Origin: Alphaproteobacteria bacterium
GTDB taxonomy: Bacteria; Pseudomonadota; Alphaproteobacteria; Micavibrionales; UBA2020
Direction of reading: 5' to 3'
Assembly (NCBI GenBank): GCA_025934695.1
Contig: JAICWS010000002.1
Coordinates: 248,001 to 312,000, forward strand
Length of the DNA: 64,000 bases
In this document: positions 35,266 through 43,905 of the stretch, in pieces
Numbering within the stretch: the first letter of the stretch is position 1
How the letters are laid out: each line of letters begins with the position of its first letter
The notes under the pieces: generated by a model
Told to the model about the DNA's origin: nothing
What the model saw: only the letters and a program-made list of their open reading frames with translations
Databases searched by the model: none
Made by a program: the position numbers and the translations under genes

Positions 35266-36867
35266 ATGATGACCGCAGAAATCAAAGACAGAGCCGATGT
35301 TGTGATCGTGGGTTCGGGCGCCGCTGGCCTCTTCGCCGCGCTGACCTTGGCCCCGCGCCGCGTGCTGGTGCTCTCGGAAAAGCCGCTCGGCGGCGTCTGC
35401 GCCTCGGCCTGGTCGCAGGGCGGCATCGCCGCCGCCGTCGGCAAGGAAGATACGACCGACAGCCATATCGCCGATACGCTCAAGGCCGCGGCCGGCACCG
35501 CCGACACCCAGGTCGTCCGGACGCTGGTCGAATCCGCGCCGCGTTACATCCAGATGCTGGACAAGCTGGGCGTGAAATTCGAAAAGGACGAGCAGGGCAA
35601 CTATAAACTCTCCCGCGAAGCCTGCCACGCCCATCGCCGCGTGCTGAAAGCGGCTGCCGGCGACGGCTTCGGCGCGGAACTCATGCGCGCGCTGGTCGAA
35701 GTTGTGCGCCACACCCCCTCGATCGTCTTCGTCGACGGCGTCTCGGCCGAGCGCGTCATCCGCCGCGATGGCGTCAACGCCGGTCCGGTGCAGGGCGTCC
35801 TGTGCCGCCGCCTCAGCGATAACAAAGCGGTCGTCTTCGCGGCGCCTGCCGTCCTGCTCGCGACCGGCGGCATCGGCGGCTTGTTCGCCGCGACCTCGAA
35901 CCCGCTCCATGCGATCGGCCGTGGCGTCGCCATGGCGGCGCGCGCGGGCGCGGTTCTCTCCGACCTCGAATTCGTGCAGTTCCACCCGACGGTGCTCGAT
36001 ATCGGCGAAGACCCGGCGCCGCTCGCGACCGAAGCGCTGCGCGGCGAAGGCGCGCACCTGCTGAACAGCCGCGGCGAACGCTTCATGCTGGATTACCATG
36101 AAGCCGCCGAACTCGCGCCGCGCGACGTGGTCAGCCGCGGCATCTTCGCCCAAATTCAAAAGGGCCAGAAAGTCTACCTGGATTGCCGCCACATCGATAC
36201 ATCGCACTTCCCCGCACTGCTCTCGGCCTCGGCCCGCGCGGGGTTGAACCCGAAACGCGACCTGATCCCCGTCATGCCCGCTGTGCACTACCACATGGGC
36301 GGCGTGGCGACCGACCTGAACGGCCGCGCCTCCGTCCACGGCCTGTGGGTCGCAGGCGAAGCGGCGGCGACCGGCCTGCACGGCGCGAACCGTCTGGCAT
36401 CCAACTCGCTCATGGAAGCGGTCGTCATGGGCGGCCGCGCCGCTGAAGACATGATCCGCTTCATCGCGGCGGGCCAGGAACCGGTGCGCATTGACCTGGC
36501 ATCTCTGCCCAAACTGCATGCGACGAACATGGAGGCCGAGCGCGACCAGCTGCGCCACATCATGACCGACCTCGTCGGCGTCATCCGCCACGAAAAAGGC
36601 CTCAAAGACGCCATCCGCGACCTCGCCATCCTCGGCGCGAATGCCGAAGGGCGCGATGCCAAAACGGCGGATATGGCGCTGGTCGCCCGCATGATCGCGG
36701 TCAGCGCTTTACGCCGCACCGAAAGCCGCGGCGGCCATTGCCGCAGCGACTATGCGGCTCCGGTACGCAGCTGGCAAAAACGCAGCTACGTGACGCTGAA
36801 AGAAGTCGAGGCGCTCACCGCCGATGCGCTGCTGACCCGCAAACCCGCGCGCGAAACCGCCGCTTAA
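35266..36867 (+). CDS. nadB: L-aspartate oxidase NadB
   Basis: The 533-residue flavoprotein oxidises L-aspartate to iminoaspartate for NadA. It shows the FAD-binding VVIVGSGAAGLFAALTL, SEKPLGGVCASAWSQGGIAA, the catalytic region HAHRRVL, DLEFVQFHPTVL, HYHMGGVATDLNGRASVHGL, then WVAGEAAATGLHGANRLASN. ATG 35266 is preferred to ATG 35260 because GAAGG is then spaced 7 nt away. It follows nadA after 22 nt. Confidence 0.94.
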   Translation: MMTAEIKDRADVVIVGSGAAGLFAALTLAPRRVLVLSEKPLGGVCASAWSQGGIAAAVGKEDTTDSHIADTLKAAAGTADTQVVRTLVESAPRYIQMLDKLGVKFEKDEQGNYKLSREACHAHRRVLKAAAGDGFGAELMRALVEVVRHTPSIVFVDGVSAERVIRRDGVNAGPVQGVLCRRLSDNKAVVFAAPAVLLATGGIGGLFAATSNPLHAIGRGVAMAARAGAVLSDLEFVQFHPTVLDIGEDPAPLATEALRGEGAHLLNSRGERFMLDYHEAAELAPRDVVSRGIFAQIQKGQKVYLDCRHIDTSHFPALLSASARAGLNPKRDLIPVMPAVHYHMGGVATDLNGRASVHGLWVAGEAAATGLHGANRLASNSLMEAVVMGGRAAEDMIRFIAAGQEPVRIDLASLPKLHATNMEAERDQLRHIMTDLVGVIRHEKGLKDAIRDLAILGANAEGRDAKTADMALVARMIAVSALRRTESRGGHCRSDYAAPVRSWQKRSYVTLKEVEALTADALLTRKPARETAA

Positions 36868-36876
36868 ACTTACGTT

Positions 36877-36986
36877 CCCTCTCCCGCGCTTGTCGCGGGG
36901 GAGGGTTAGGGAGGGGGATTGTACCGGACGTCGAGTTCAGGACAATCCCTCTCCCCAGCCCTCTCCCAACATGCGTTGGGGGAGGG
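36877..36986. repeat. Two GC-rich palindromic repeat units between nadB and nadC
   Basis: CCCTCTCCCGCG-CTTG(T)-CGCGGGGGAGGG (36877-36905) and CCCTCTCCCAAC-ATGC-GTTGGGGGAGGG (36959-36986) are two hairpins with the same outer arms and different inner stems. They are of the REP-like kind scattered in many proteobacterial genomes. In nadBC mRNA they would form two strong stem-loops. Confidence 0.7.
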
Positions 36987-37005
36987 GGTAGAAAATGAGG
37001 TAAAC

Positions 37006-37866
37006 ATGTCCACGACTGCTCCCTTGCCGAATGCCATTCTTGAACCGCTCGTGAAAATGGCGCTGGTGGAAGACCTGGGCCGCGGCGGCGACATTACGAC
37101 GAATTCGACCGTCCCGGCCGAAACCCGCGCGCGCGTCGTCATTGCCAGCCGCGAAGACGGCCGCATCGCGGGGCTTGATCTCGCCGAGCTGGCCTTCAAA
37201 TCCGTCGACCCGGCGCTGAATATCAAACGCCTGAAGCCCGAAGGCGCCGACGTCAAGAAAGGCGACGAGGTCATGGAAATCGAAGGCCGCGCCCGTTCGA
37301 TCCTGACGGCCGAGCGCGTGGCCCTTAATTTCATGGGCCGGATGTCCGGCATCGCGACGCTGACGCTGAAAATGGTGCGCGCGGTCGGCAATCATAAGGC
37401 CAGAATTGCGGCGACACGTAAAACCACGCCGGGCCTGCGCGCGGTCGAAAAATACGCGGTGCAGGTCGGCGGCGGCATCCCGCATCGTTACGGACTTGAT
37501 GACGCTGTTTTGATCAAGGACAACCATATCGCCATGGCGGGCGGCGTGCGCATTGCGATCCGCAACGCCAAGCAGAATATCGGCCATACCGTCAAAATCG
37601 AAGTCGAGGTCGATACGCTCGAACAGCTCAAAGAGGTGCTGGACGAAGGCGTCGACATCGTCATGCTGGATAACATGAGCCTCGATGACATGTCCGCCGC
37701 CGTGAAACTGGTGGCGGGCCGCGCCAAGGTCGAGGCTTCGGGCGGCGTCACGCTCGACCGCATCCCGAAAATCGCGGCGACCGGCGTAGACCTGATTTCC
37801 TCGGGCGCCATCACCCACAGCGCGCCCAACTTCGACGTCGGCCTCGACTGGAAGGCCGCGGCTTAA
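37006..37866 (+). CDS. nadC: Nicotinate-nucleotide pyrophosphorylase NadC
   Basis: The 286-residue enzyme converts quinolinate and PRPP to nicotinate mononucleotide. Motifs: ALVEDLGRGGDIT at the start, LTAERVALNFMGRMSGIATL, ATRKTTPGLRAVEKYAVQVG, then GGIPHRYGLDDAVLIKDNHI, IEVEVDTLEQL and EASGGVTLDRI. The start at 37006 has GAGG 6 nt upstream; upstream frame extension is the repeat region. A strong terminator follows. Confidence 0.95.
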   Translation: MSTTAPLPNAILEPLVKMALVEDLGRGGDITTNSTVPAETRARVVIASREDGRIAGLDLAELAFKSVDPALNIKRLKPEGADVKKGDEVMEIEGRARSILTAERVALNFMGRMSGIATLTLKMVRAVGNHKARIAATRKTTPGLRAVEKYAVQVGGGIPHRYGLDDAVLIKDNHIAMAGGVRIAIRNAKQNIGHTVKIEVEVDTLEQLKEVLDEGVDIVMLDNMSLDDMSAAVKLVAGRAKVEASGGVTLDRIPKIAATGVDLISSGAITHSAPNFDVGLDWKAAA

Positions 37867-37892
37867 AGTTTTACCTATACCTTCATCGCCTT

Positions 37893-37923
37893 GCGCCGCA
37901 GCTAACTGCGGCGCTTTTCTTTA
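37893..37923 (+). terminator. Rho-independent terminator of nadABC
   Basis: A perfect 9-bp stem GCGCCGCAG (37893-37901) / CTGCGGCGC (37906-37914), tetraloop CTAA, followed by TTTTCTTTA. Confidence 0.92.
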
Positions 37924-37927
37924 TTAT

Positions 37928-38018
37928 TGTCATTCCGGGCGTAGCGAGGAATCTTTCCAACCGTCAGTCTTTCCGATTGCCGAAAGTGAAAAGATCCCTC
38001 GCGACGCTCGGGATGACA
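37928..38018. repeat. Interspersed palindromic repeat element
   Basis: The left end (37928-37954, TGTCATTCCGGGCGTAGCGA and on to GGAATCT) and the right end (37992-38018, AGATCCCTCGCGACGCTCGG and on to GATGACA) are imperfect inverted copies flanking a 37-bp centre. Elements starting with CATTCC-GGGCG-AGCG-AGGAATC are common interspersed palindromes in bacterial genomes. It sits between the nadC terminator and the next gene. Confidence 0.7.
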
Positions 38019-38061
38019 ATAGATATTAAGTTTGCTAGGTTTTGGGCATAAGGAACAAATC

Positions 38062-38505
38062 ATGCCGAACGAAAAACATTACCGCCGCCTTGAAAACATG
38101 CACCACGCCGCGGCCTGCAACCGCGTCTACTATCCCGACATCAGGATGATCGTGTCGGAAGGCAAGGCGGAAATCACGCTGCCCGTACACGAACGCTATT
38201 TCCACGCAGCGAAGGCGGTGCATGGCTTCGTCTATTTCAAGCTGCTCGACGAGGCGGGATTTTTCGCGGCGAATTCATTGGTCGAGGACGTGTTTGTGCT
38301 GACCACGGATTATCACACGAACCTGCTGCGTCCCATCTCATCGGGTATCATGCGCGTCACGGGCCAGGTCGTGCACCAGAGCAAGAGCCAGATCCTGGCC
38401 GAGGCCGTGCTGTACAACGGCGAAGGCAAGCAGATCGCGCGCGGCTCGGGCACTTTCGTGAAAGGCCCGACTCCGCTGTCCGCCGATATCGGTTATGCCG
38501 ACTGA
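38062..38505 (+). CDS. PaaI-like hotdog-fold thioesterase
   Basis: The 147-residue protein has the hotdog pattern: HERYFHAAKAVHGFVYFKLL, then DEAGFFAANSLVEDVFVLTT, and a second strand pair NLLRPISSGIMRVTGQVVHQ, then SKSQILAEAVLYNGEGKQIA. The H-G-F-V-Y-F-K-L-L-D-E motif corresponds to the HGG-x-x-x-x-L-x-D of PaaI thioesterases, with one Gly replaced by Phe. It probably hydrolyses acyl-CoA esters; the substrate is unknown. AGGA 7 nt before ATG 38062 sets the start. Confidence 0.78.
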   Translation: MPNEKHYRRLENMHHAAACNRVYYPDIRMIVSEGKAEITLPVHERYFHAAKAVHGFVYFKLLDEAGFFAANSLVEDVFVLTTDYHTNLLRPISSGIMRVTGQVVHQSKSQILAEAVLYNGEGKQIARGSGTFVKGPTPLSADIGYAD

Positions 38506-38644
38506 TTTTGCTGCACCAGCGATAAACTAAGGGTTTGAAATATCATAGGAATAAACATTATTAAGCGGTGTTTATGAAAAGTTAAGCTGTTCTGTCCTAA
38601 AATAGGGGCAACGATAAATAACGTTGGTTCCTTTTGGAGGCAAA

Positions 38645-40324
38645 ATGGCTCCTGACAATATTCCCGTCGCCGTCCTGGATTTTTCGCGCGGCGTGGAAAT
38701 CCGCAATCCGTCGCTTGTCCAGGACGCCCTCAAGGCCGGCGTTCAGCCCGATACCGCCATCCGCGGCCGCCATCCATTCTGGATCCTGCTCAGCTCCGGA
38801 TACGAGGATCTTCCCGAGAGCCTTCAGACGGGGATGACGCGCAAGGAATTTTCCGCGCGCACCAGCCAGATCGTCGACGAGTTGTTCAAAAGCGGCGTGA
38901 AAGTCGCCGAAGAGGGCGCCTATGCAACGCCGACGCATCCGTATCTCGCCGACCGCTTTCTCTTGAGTCCCGACGTCGATGACGCGGCCACCATCACGCT
39001 TCACGCGATACAGGAAACGCTGCACGACAAGCGTCCCGTCTACAAGCCGGATTTCACCCGCCTGACCGCCGCGCTGCTGGCGAGCGGCGCGGTGCCTGAG
39101 GACGCGGATTATCACGCTATCCTTGACGGCATGGTGGATCGGGTCGGCAGTCTGCACGACGCCGTGCGCGAACGGCTGCTGAAGCCGCAAAGCCAGATCG
39201 AGAAGGAAATCGCGGCTTCCGGCGAGGTGCAATACTGGATCAGCCCCATGCAGCGTCCCGATATGGCGCGGCTGCTGGCCGACATGGGCTTGAGCAGCCA
39301 TAGCAGGCGCCATTCTATTGCGCCCGGCGGTCAAGGGCCTTTAACCGAAACATTCGAAGCCGAGGCGGAGCCTGCGGCCCCCTTCGTGGTAAAGCTGGCC
39401 AAAAAGTCCGCCAAGGATGTCCTGACCGAAATGAAGGATGAACTTGTTGGTCTCGATGCGCTCAAGAATGACGCGAAGCGCCTCGCCTTCCGCCAGAACT
39501 ATAACGACGCCCGCGCGGCCGAACAGCTGCCGCCCACCGACGCGCCCGAACTCAGCACGGCCTATATGGGTTACGACGGCGTCGGCAAAAGCAGCTTCGT
39601 GCGCAAGCAGGCGGAACTCCTGGTCGCTCTGGGTCTCGCCGGCGACAACATGGTCGATATCAATCACGACAACATGGGCAAGGTGATCGGCGGTTATCCG
39701 CCCAAGGCGCTGGCCCGCTACTTCGCCGACGCCGATATCATTCATATCGAGCTGTCGGGCGGCGAACGCGACAAGGAAGGCAAGCGGATCGAGGATTATA
39801 TCCTGGATGCGCTGCAGGTTTCGCTCGACGATCGTAAAAAGCCGCCGGTCGTTTTCCTGACCGGCTGGCGCGAGGACATCGACACGGCGCTCGCCAACAA
39901 TCCGCCGGTCCGCAACATGATCAAGAAATTCGTCAATGTCGAGGACCCGACGCTCGCGCAACTGGGCGAAGCGCTGGAACGCCGCCTCGCGGGGCCAGGC
40001 GGTACGGAAAAGCCGGCTCTCCTCATCAACAAAGATGCAAAAGACCTTGTGCTGCGCGAATTCGCGGAAGCGCGCAAGCGCTTCGGCTCCAAGGGCTTCC
40101 GCAACATGCGCGAGGTCGACGCGGTGGCGGAAAATGTCCCCGACGCCATGGCCGAGCGGATCTTCGGCGCGAATGAAAGCGAACCCGCGCTCAGCGGCGA
40201 TGACCGCAAAAAGCTTCTGACGACCGTGACGATCGAGGATATCCGGGCCCTCAATCTGCGTAAGGTGCTGGGCGGCCCCGCGCTTGCGCGGAAGCCGGGA
40301 ATCGGCTTCCACGCCGACCTGTAA
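38645..40324 (+). CDS. CbbX/SpoVK-like AAA+ protein with degenerate Walker B and helical N-terminal region
   Basis: The 559-residue protein has a helical-repeat N-terminal half with degenerate ankyrin-like features (SLVQDALKAGVQPDTAIRGR, TRLTAALLASGAVPEDADYH). The C-terminal half aligns with CbbX/SpoVK-type AAA+ modules: LVGLDALKNDAKRLAFRQNY, Walker A G309-Y-D-G-V-G-K-S316, and VVFLTGWREDIDTALANNPP, then VRNMIKKFVN as in family members. At the Walker B site it has IIHIELS (365-371) where CbbX has hhhhDEA, so the Asp-Glu pair is absent. It may bind but hydrolyse ATP poorly. GGAGG precedes the ATG. It is monocistronic. Confidence 0.7.
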   Translation: MAPDNIPVAVLDFSRGVEIRNPSLVQDALKAGVQPDTAIRGRHPFWILLSSGYEDLPESLQTGMTRKEFSARTSQIVDELFKSGVKVAEEGAYATPTHPYLADRFLLSPDVDDAATITLHAIQETLHDKRPVYKPDFTRLTAALLASGAVPEDADYHAILDGMVDRVGSLHDAVRERLLKPQSQIEKEIAASGEVQYWISPMQRPDMARLLADMGLSSHSRRHSIAPGGQGPLTETFEAEAEPAAPFVVKLAKKSAKDVLTEMKDELVGLDALKNDAKRLAFRQNYNDARAAEQLPPTDAPELSTAYMGYDGVGKSSFVRKQAELLVALGLAGDNMVDINHDNMGKVIGGYPPKALARYFADADIIHIELSGGERDKEGKRIEDYILDALQVSLDDRKKPPVVFLTGWREDIDTALANNPPVRNMIKKFVNVEDPTLAQLGEALERRLAGPGGTEKPALLINKDAKDLVLREFAEARKRFGSKGFRNMREVDAVAENVPDAMAERIFGANESEPALSGDDRKKLLTTVTIEDIRALNLRKVLGGPALARKPGIGFHADL

Positions 40325-40437
40325 GCGGCGCTCTAGCGAAACCGCTGATTTAACGGGTTTAGCCTTCTGTCATTTTGGGTTTAAAAACGGCGGATTCAGG
40401 CGTATAGTCTGCACCCGTCGAGAGTGAAAACCCCTTC

Positions 40438-41259
40438 ATGGCCGCAACACCACCGATTCCCGAAATCCTGCTCCTGCTGCTGTGCATCGGCGGCGTCGGC
40501 GGCTTTCTGTCGGGGCTCCTGGGCTTGGGCGGCGGCATCCTTTTTGTTCCGGCCCTGTATTTTTCGATGACCGCCTTCGGCGTCGACGCCGGCCACGCGA
40601 TGCATCTGGCGGTCGGCACCTCGCTCGCCATCGTTTTCGCGACGGGATCGATCTCGGCGCTCAGTCATCACAAGCGCGGCGCGGTCGACACGGTAATTGT
40701 CAAATCCTGGGGGCTCTTCATCGTCTCGGGCGTCCTTATCGGCGCCTATTTCGCCAGCACCGTCGACGGCGAAGTCCTCAAGAGCATCTTCGCTACCGTG
40801 ACCTTCCTCCTGTCCTTCTACATGGCCTTCGGCAGGGAGCGGAAGGCGAAACAAGGCAAGCAATTCATGACCGTGAAGATCCAGCACGCGGTCTGCGTCG
40901 GCATCGGCGCGCTGTCATCGATGATCGGCGTGGGCGGGGCGATCATCACCGTCCCGATGATGAGCTATATCGGCATGCCGACGCCGCGTGCGATCGGCAC
41001 CGGCGCCGCGCTCGGCATGCTCATTTCGCTGCCGGGCGCCGTCGAATATATGCTCGAAGGTCTTCGGCATGTGGGCGAGCTGCCGCCCTTTTCCGCGGGT
41101 TATGTGAACCTGGCCGCGGTGGCGCTGATCATTCCGGCCTCGATGTTCATGGCGCCCTATGGCGTCAAGGCCTCGCATGCGCTGCCGCACGTGTTGCTGC
41201 GCCGCGTCTTCGCCGCCGTGATGCTGATCGTTTCCATCAAGATGTTCAGGGCGCTATGA
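40438..41259 (+). CDS. TauE/SafE-family membrane permease
   Basis: The 273-residue protein has about eight membrane segments in two repeated halves, with the signature GGFLSGLLGLGGGILFVPAL in the first half and ALSSMIGVGGAIITVPMMSY in the second. Members export sulfite, sulfonates or related anions, but substrates are rarely known. A putative promoter with TATAGT (40403-40408) lies upstream. The stop overlaps the ctaA start (ATGA). Confidence 0.87.
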   Translation: MAATPPIPEILLLLLCIGGVGGFLSGLLGLGGGILFVPALYFSMTAFGVDAGHAMHLAVGTSLAIVFATGSISALSHHKRGAVDTVIVKSWGLFIVSGVLIGAYFASTVDGEVLKSIFATVTFLLSFYMAFGRERKAKQGKQFMTVKIQHAVCVGIGALSSMIGVGGAIITVPMMSYIGMPTPRAIGTGAALGMLISLPGAVEYMLEGLRHVGELPPFSAGYVNLAAVALIIPASMFMAPYGVKASHALPHVLLRRVFAAVMLIVSIKMFRAL

Positions 41260-42347
41260 GCGATTTCGACATCCATCTGCCGCGCCGCCGCAAGCCGAAG
41301 GCGGAAAGGAAACGGGTCCCGCCGTCGCGCCTGGCGCTCTGGCTGTATATCTGCGCGGGCGCGGTGTTCATCATGGCGCTGATCGGCGCGGTCACGCGGC
41401 TGACCGAATCCGGGCTTTCCATCGTCGAATGGAAGCCCATCACCGGCGCGCTGCCGCCTTTGAACCCCGCGGAATGGCAGCATGAGTTCGACCTTTACAA
41501 AAAAAGCCCGCAGTTCCTGAAAGTGAACCGCGGCATGGCGCTGCCCGAATTCCAGCATATTTTCTTCTGGGAGTGGCTGCACCGCCTGTGGGGGCGCATC
41601 ATCGTCGGCGTCATCTATTTCGTGCCGCTGTGCTGGTACTGGCTGCGCGGCCAGATCCCCGACGAGAACAAGCCCGCTTTCGCCTTCATCCTCGGTCTCG
41701 GATTTTTCCAGGGGCTCATGGGCTGGGTCATGGTCAAAAGCGGCCTCGTCGACCAGCCGGCCGTCAGCCATTACCTGCTGGCGGCGCACCTGATGCTGGC
41801 ATTCCTGATTTACGCCTCGATGTTCCGCTTGGGCTTATCGATCGGCCTGCCGCCAGAGCGCGACGCGGGGAGGATGTCGCCGGTGCGCAGTTTCGTGCAG
41901 CTGACGCTGTGCGCCGCCGTCGTCACCATGATCTGGGGCGCCTTTACGGCGGGCCTGCGCGCCGGGCATCTGTACAACGACAGCTTCCCGATGATGGGCC
42001 GGTACCTGTGGCCGATGGAAGGCTTCAGCTGGCAGCCGCCATGGCAGGCTTTTTTCGCCGAGCCCGCGACGGTGCAGTTCACCCACCGGGTGCTGGCGGT
42101 CACGACTTTTTCGCTCATCATGGCCCTGTTCGCCAAGGCGCGCGCCTTTAATCCGCCGTCGCGGCTGCGCAAAATCCTTAACGCCCTGTTCTGCATGGCT
42201 TTCGTGCAGGTGGGGCTGGGCATTTCGACTTTGATTTCACATGTTAATATCGTCATCGCAACCGCGCACCAGGCGGGCGCCCTGACCCTCTTGACGCTGC
42301 TGGTCTGGCTGTTGCATGAAATACCTTACATACCGCAGGAGAAATGA
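41256..42347 (+). CDS. ctaA: Heme A synthase CtaA
   Basis: The 363-residue membrane protein converts heme O to heme A for cytochrome oxidase. It shows VTRLTESGLSIVEWKPITGA, PEFQHIFFWEWLHRLWGRII with the conserved Glu/His heme ligands, HYLLAAHLMLAF, TVQFTHRVLAVTTF and ATAHQAGALTLLT, with about eight TM helices. This is the two-domain alphaproteobacterial/mitochondrial COX15 type. It is coupled to the TauE-like gene and followed by two small membrane proteins. Confidence 0.92.
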   Translation: MSDFDIHLPRRRKPKAERKRVPPSRLALWLYICAGAVFIMALIGAVTRLTESGLSIVEWKPITGALPPLNPAEWQHEFDLYKKSPQFLKVNRGMALPEFQHIFFWEWLHRLWGRIIVGVIYFVPLCWYWLRGQIPDENKPAFAFILGLGFFQGLMGWVMVKSGLVDQPAVSHYLLAAHLMLAFLIYASMFRLGLSIGLPPERDAGRMSPVRSFVQLTLCAAVVTMIWGAFTAGLRAGHLYNDSFPMMGRYLWPMEGFSWQPPWQAFFAEPATVQFTHRVLAVTTFSLIMALFAKARAFNPPSRLRKILNALFCMAFVQVGLGISTLISHVNIVIATAHQAGALTLLTLLVWLLHEIPYIPQEK

Positions 42348-42350
42348 CCC

Positions 42351-42578
42351 TTGGACTATTATCATCAGCTTGTCGAACTGCTGCACCCCGCGATCGCGCG
42401 TTACTATGTGTCGGTCGTCCTGGTCCTGTTCCCCACCTTGCGCATTTTCCGGCGCACCGGCGTCGGCGTCTGGCCGGTCGCCTTTCTGCTGATCCCTTAC
42501 GTAGGCTATATCTTTTCCGCGGCGGCGCTGGTCGCCGTCAAATGGCCGCGCTCCGTAGTCAAAGGAGGGCAGGCATGA
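42351..42578 (+). CDS. Small membrane protein downstream of ctaA
   Basis: The 75-residue protein starts at TTG 42351 with AGGAG 9 nt upstream. It has two hydrophobic segments (YYVSVVLVLFPTLRIF and VWPVAFLLIPYVGYIFSAAA, then LVAVKWP). No family is recognised. Its stop overlaps the start of the next small membrane gene. Tight packing and RBS support translation. Confidence 0.6.
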   Translation: MDYYHQLVELLHPAIARYYVSVVLVLFPTLRIFRRTGVGVWPVAFLLIPYVGYIFSAAALVAVKWPRSVVKGGQA

Positions 42579-42781
42579 GCTGGACCGATCTCCCCGTCTG
42601 GGCGCAATATTTAAGCCAGGGCCTGATGCTCTTCGCGCTGATGTCCTTTTGCGCCGTGATCCTGAGCCGCGCCGGCAAGAGCCCTTACTGGGCGCTCTTC
42701 ACCGTCATCCCCTATTTCGCGGTGATCGCGATCTGGGTTTTTGCCTATGCCAAGTGGCCGAAGCTCGATGAAGCCGCTTAA
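42575..42781 (+). CDS. Small membrane protein, second of a pair
   Basis: This 68-residue protein starts at ATG 42575 with a strong RBS (AAAGGAGGG) inside the previous gene's end. It has two membrane helices (YLSQGLMLFALMSFCAVILS and ALFTVIPYFAVIAIWVFAYA), and resembles its neighbour in size and in ending with K/AKWP. The pair may form a hetero-oligomer; function is unknown. Confidence 0.6.
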   Translation: MSWTDLPVWAQYLSQGLMLFALMSFCAVILSRAGKSPYWALFTVIPYFAVIAIWVFAYAKWPKLDEAA

Positions 42782-43553
42782 GAAAAAGCTGAAAGCGGCG
42801 AAGAAGGCCGCCTCGTCCGTCAAAAAGACAGTGCGCAAGACCGCGAAAACCGCCGCGAAGAAAATCTCCGTGAAACGCAACGCGAAGAAGAAGCGCACGG
42901 ATGGAAAGCAGAAGCACGTCGTCGTGCTCCACGGCATTGCGGTGAACAAGCTGTTCATGACCGGCATCGCCGGCCACCTGAAAAAGCAGGGCTATACCGT
43001 CCATTCCATTTCCTACCCCTCGCGCGCCAAGAGCTGGGAAACGCTGGTGGACGAGCATATCGCCCCCATTATCGCGGCGATACCCGCCGCGAAAGTGGAC
43101 TTCGTCGTGCATTCCATGGGCGGCCTGCTGACGCGGGTCTACGCTTTGAAATACGGCGCGGAAAAGATCGGCCGCGTGGTCATGATCGGCACGCCTAACC
43201 ACGGCAGCGACGTCGCGGATTTCCTGCGCAGCTGGCCCATCTATCAATGGTACTTCGGCGAGGCGGGCCAGACGCTCGGCACCACGTCCGACGGAATCCA
43301 CGCCAAGCTGCCGCCGGTCAATTTCGAATGCGGCGTCATCGCGGGGGAAAACCACCTGTTCCGCTTCGTGCGCAATGCGATCATGCCGAACCTGAAATAT
43401 CCGCATGACGGCGCCGTCAGCGTCGAAAGCACCCGCGTCGACGGCATGAAGGATCATACCATCGTCGACGGCGATCATTCGCAAATGGTCTGGATGCCGC
43501 GCGTGTGGAAACTCGCGTCGTCCTTCCTCAAGAACGGCAAATTCGCGGCTTGA
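42768..43553 (+). CDS. Alpha/beta-hydrolase (lipase/esterase-like) with histone-H1-like N-terminus
   Basis: ATG 42768 starts a 261-residue protein (ATG 42747 is a possible earlier start). The first 50 residues are almost only Lys, Ala, Arg, Ser and Thr (KPLKKKLKAAKKAASSVKKT). The rest is an alpha/beta-hydrolase of the LipA/PGAP1-like kind: VVVLHGIAVNKLFM, catalytic nucleophile in FVVHSMGGLLTR, MIGTPNHGSDVADF, Asp in PHDGAVSVES, and His in DHTIVDGDHSQMVW. It overlaps the preceding small gene by 14 bp. The basic extension could bind nucleic acid, lipopolysaccharide or membranes. Confidence 0.8.
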   Translation: MKPLKKKLKAAKKAASSVKKTVRKTAKTAAKKISVKRNAKKKRTDGKQKHVVVLHGIAVNKLFMTGIAGHLKKQGYTVHSISYPSRAKSWETLVDEHIAPIIAAIPAAKVDFVVHSMGGLLTRVYALKYGAEKIGRVVMIGTPNHGSDVADFLRSWPIYQWYFGEAGQTLGTTSDGIHAKLPPVNFECGVIAGENHLFRFVRNAIMPNLKYPHDGAVSVESTRVDGMKDHTIVDGDHSQMVWMPRVWKLASSFLKNGKFAA

Positions 43554-43566
43554 AGTTTAGCGGGAT

Positions 43567-43815
43567 TTATTTGTTCGCGCCGGGCGCCTGCACTTGCACC
43601 TGCACCGCGGGCACCTTGTGCTGGTAGAATTCCACGTCGCCGGCGATGTGACCGACTTTGCCCACGACATGTTCGACCTTCTCGCCGACGGCTGCTTTCC
43701 AGGTCGGCGGCGTCACCTGCTGATAGGTGCACCAGGTCGCGAAGGTGAGGAAGGCCGCCTTCAGAAGGCCTTTGCGGAATTTGTGGCCTGAAGCTGCCTT
43801 AGGGTATGTCGCCAT
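43567..43815 (-). CDS. Small hypothetical protein, possibly membrane-associated
   Basis: The 82-residue protein begins at ATG 43815 with AAGGAG 8 nt upstream and a good promoter. It has a basic N-terminus, a short hydrophobic stretch (LLKAAFLTFATWCTYQQV) that may be an anchor, and a polar region rich in Val and His ending VQVQVQAPGANK. No family recognised. Confidence 0.55.
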   Translation of the reverse strand: MATYPKAASGHKFRKGLLKAAFLTFATWCTYQQVTPPTWKAAVGEKVEHVVGKVGHIAGDVEFYQHKVPAVQVQVQAPGANK

Positions 43816-43851
43816 GGTTAATCTTCTCCTTGGGAAGGTTGAAGTTATGAC

Positions 43852-43880
43852 AAAATACAAAGTGGTGGCGGTTATGTCAA
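43852..43880 (-). promoter_or_regulatory. Sigma-70 promoter of the small gene at 43567-43815
   Basis: On the minus strand TTGACA (43875-43880) and TATTTT (43852-43857) are spaced by 17 nt; transcription would start about 30 nt before the ATG at 43815. Confidence 0.6.
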
Positions 43881-43905
43881 TCCATAATTCCGGGCGGGTT
43901 TTCAG

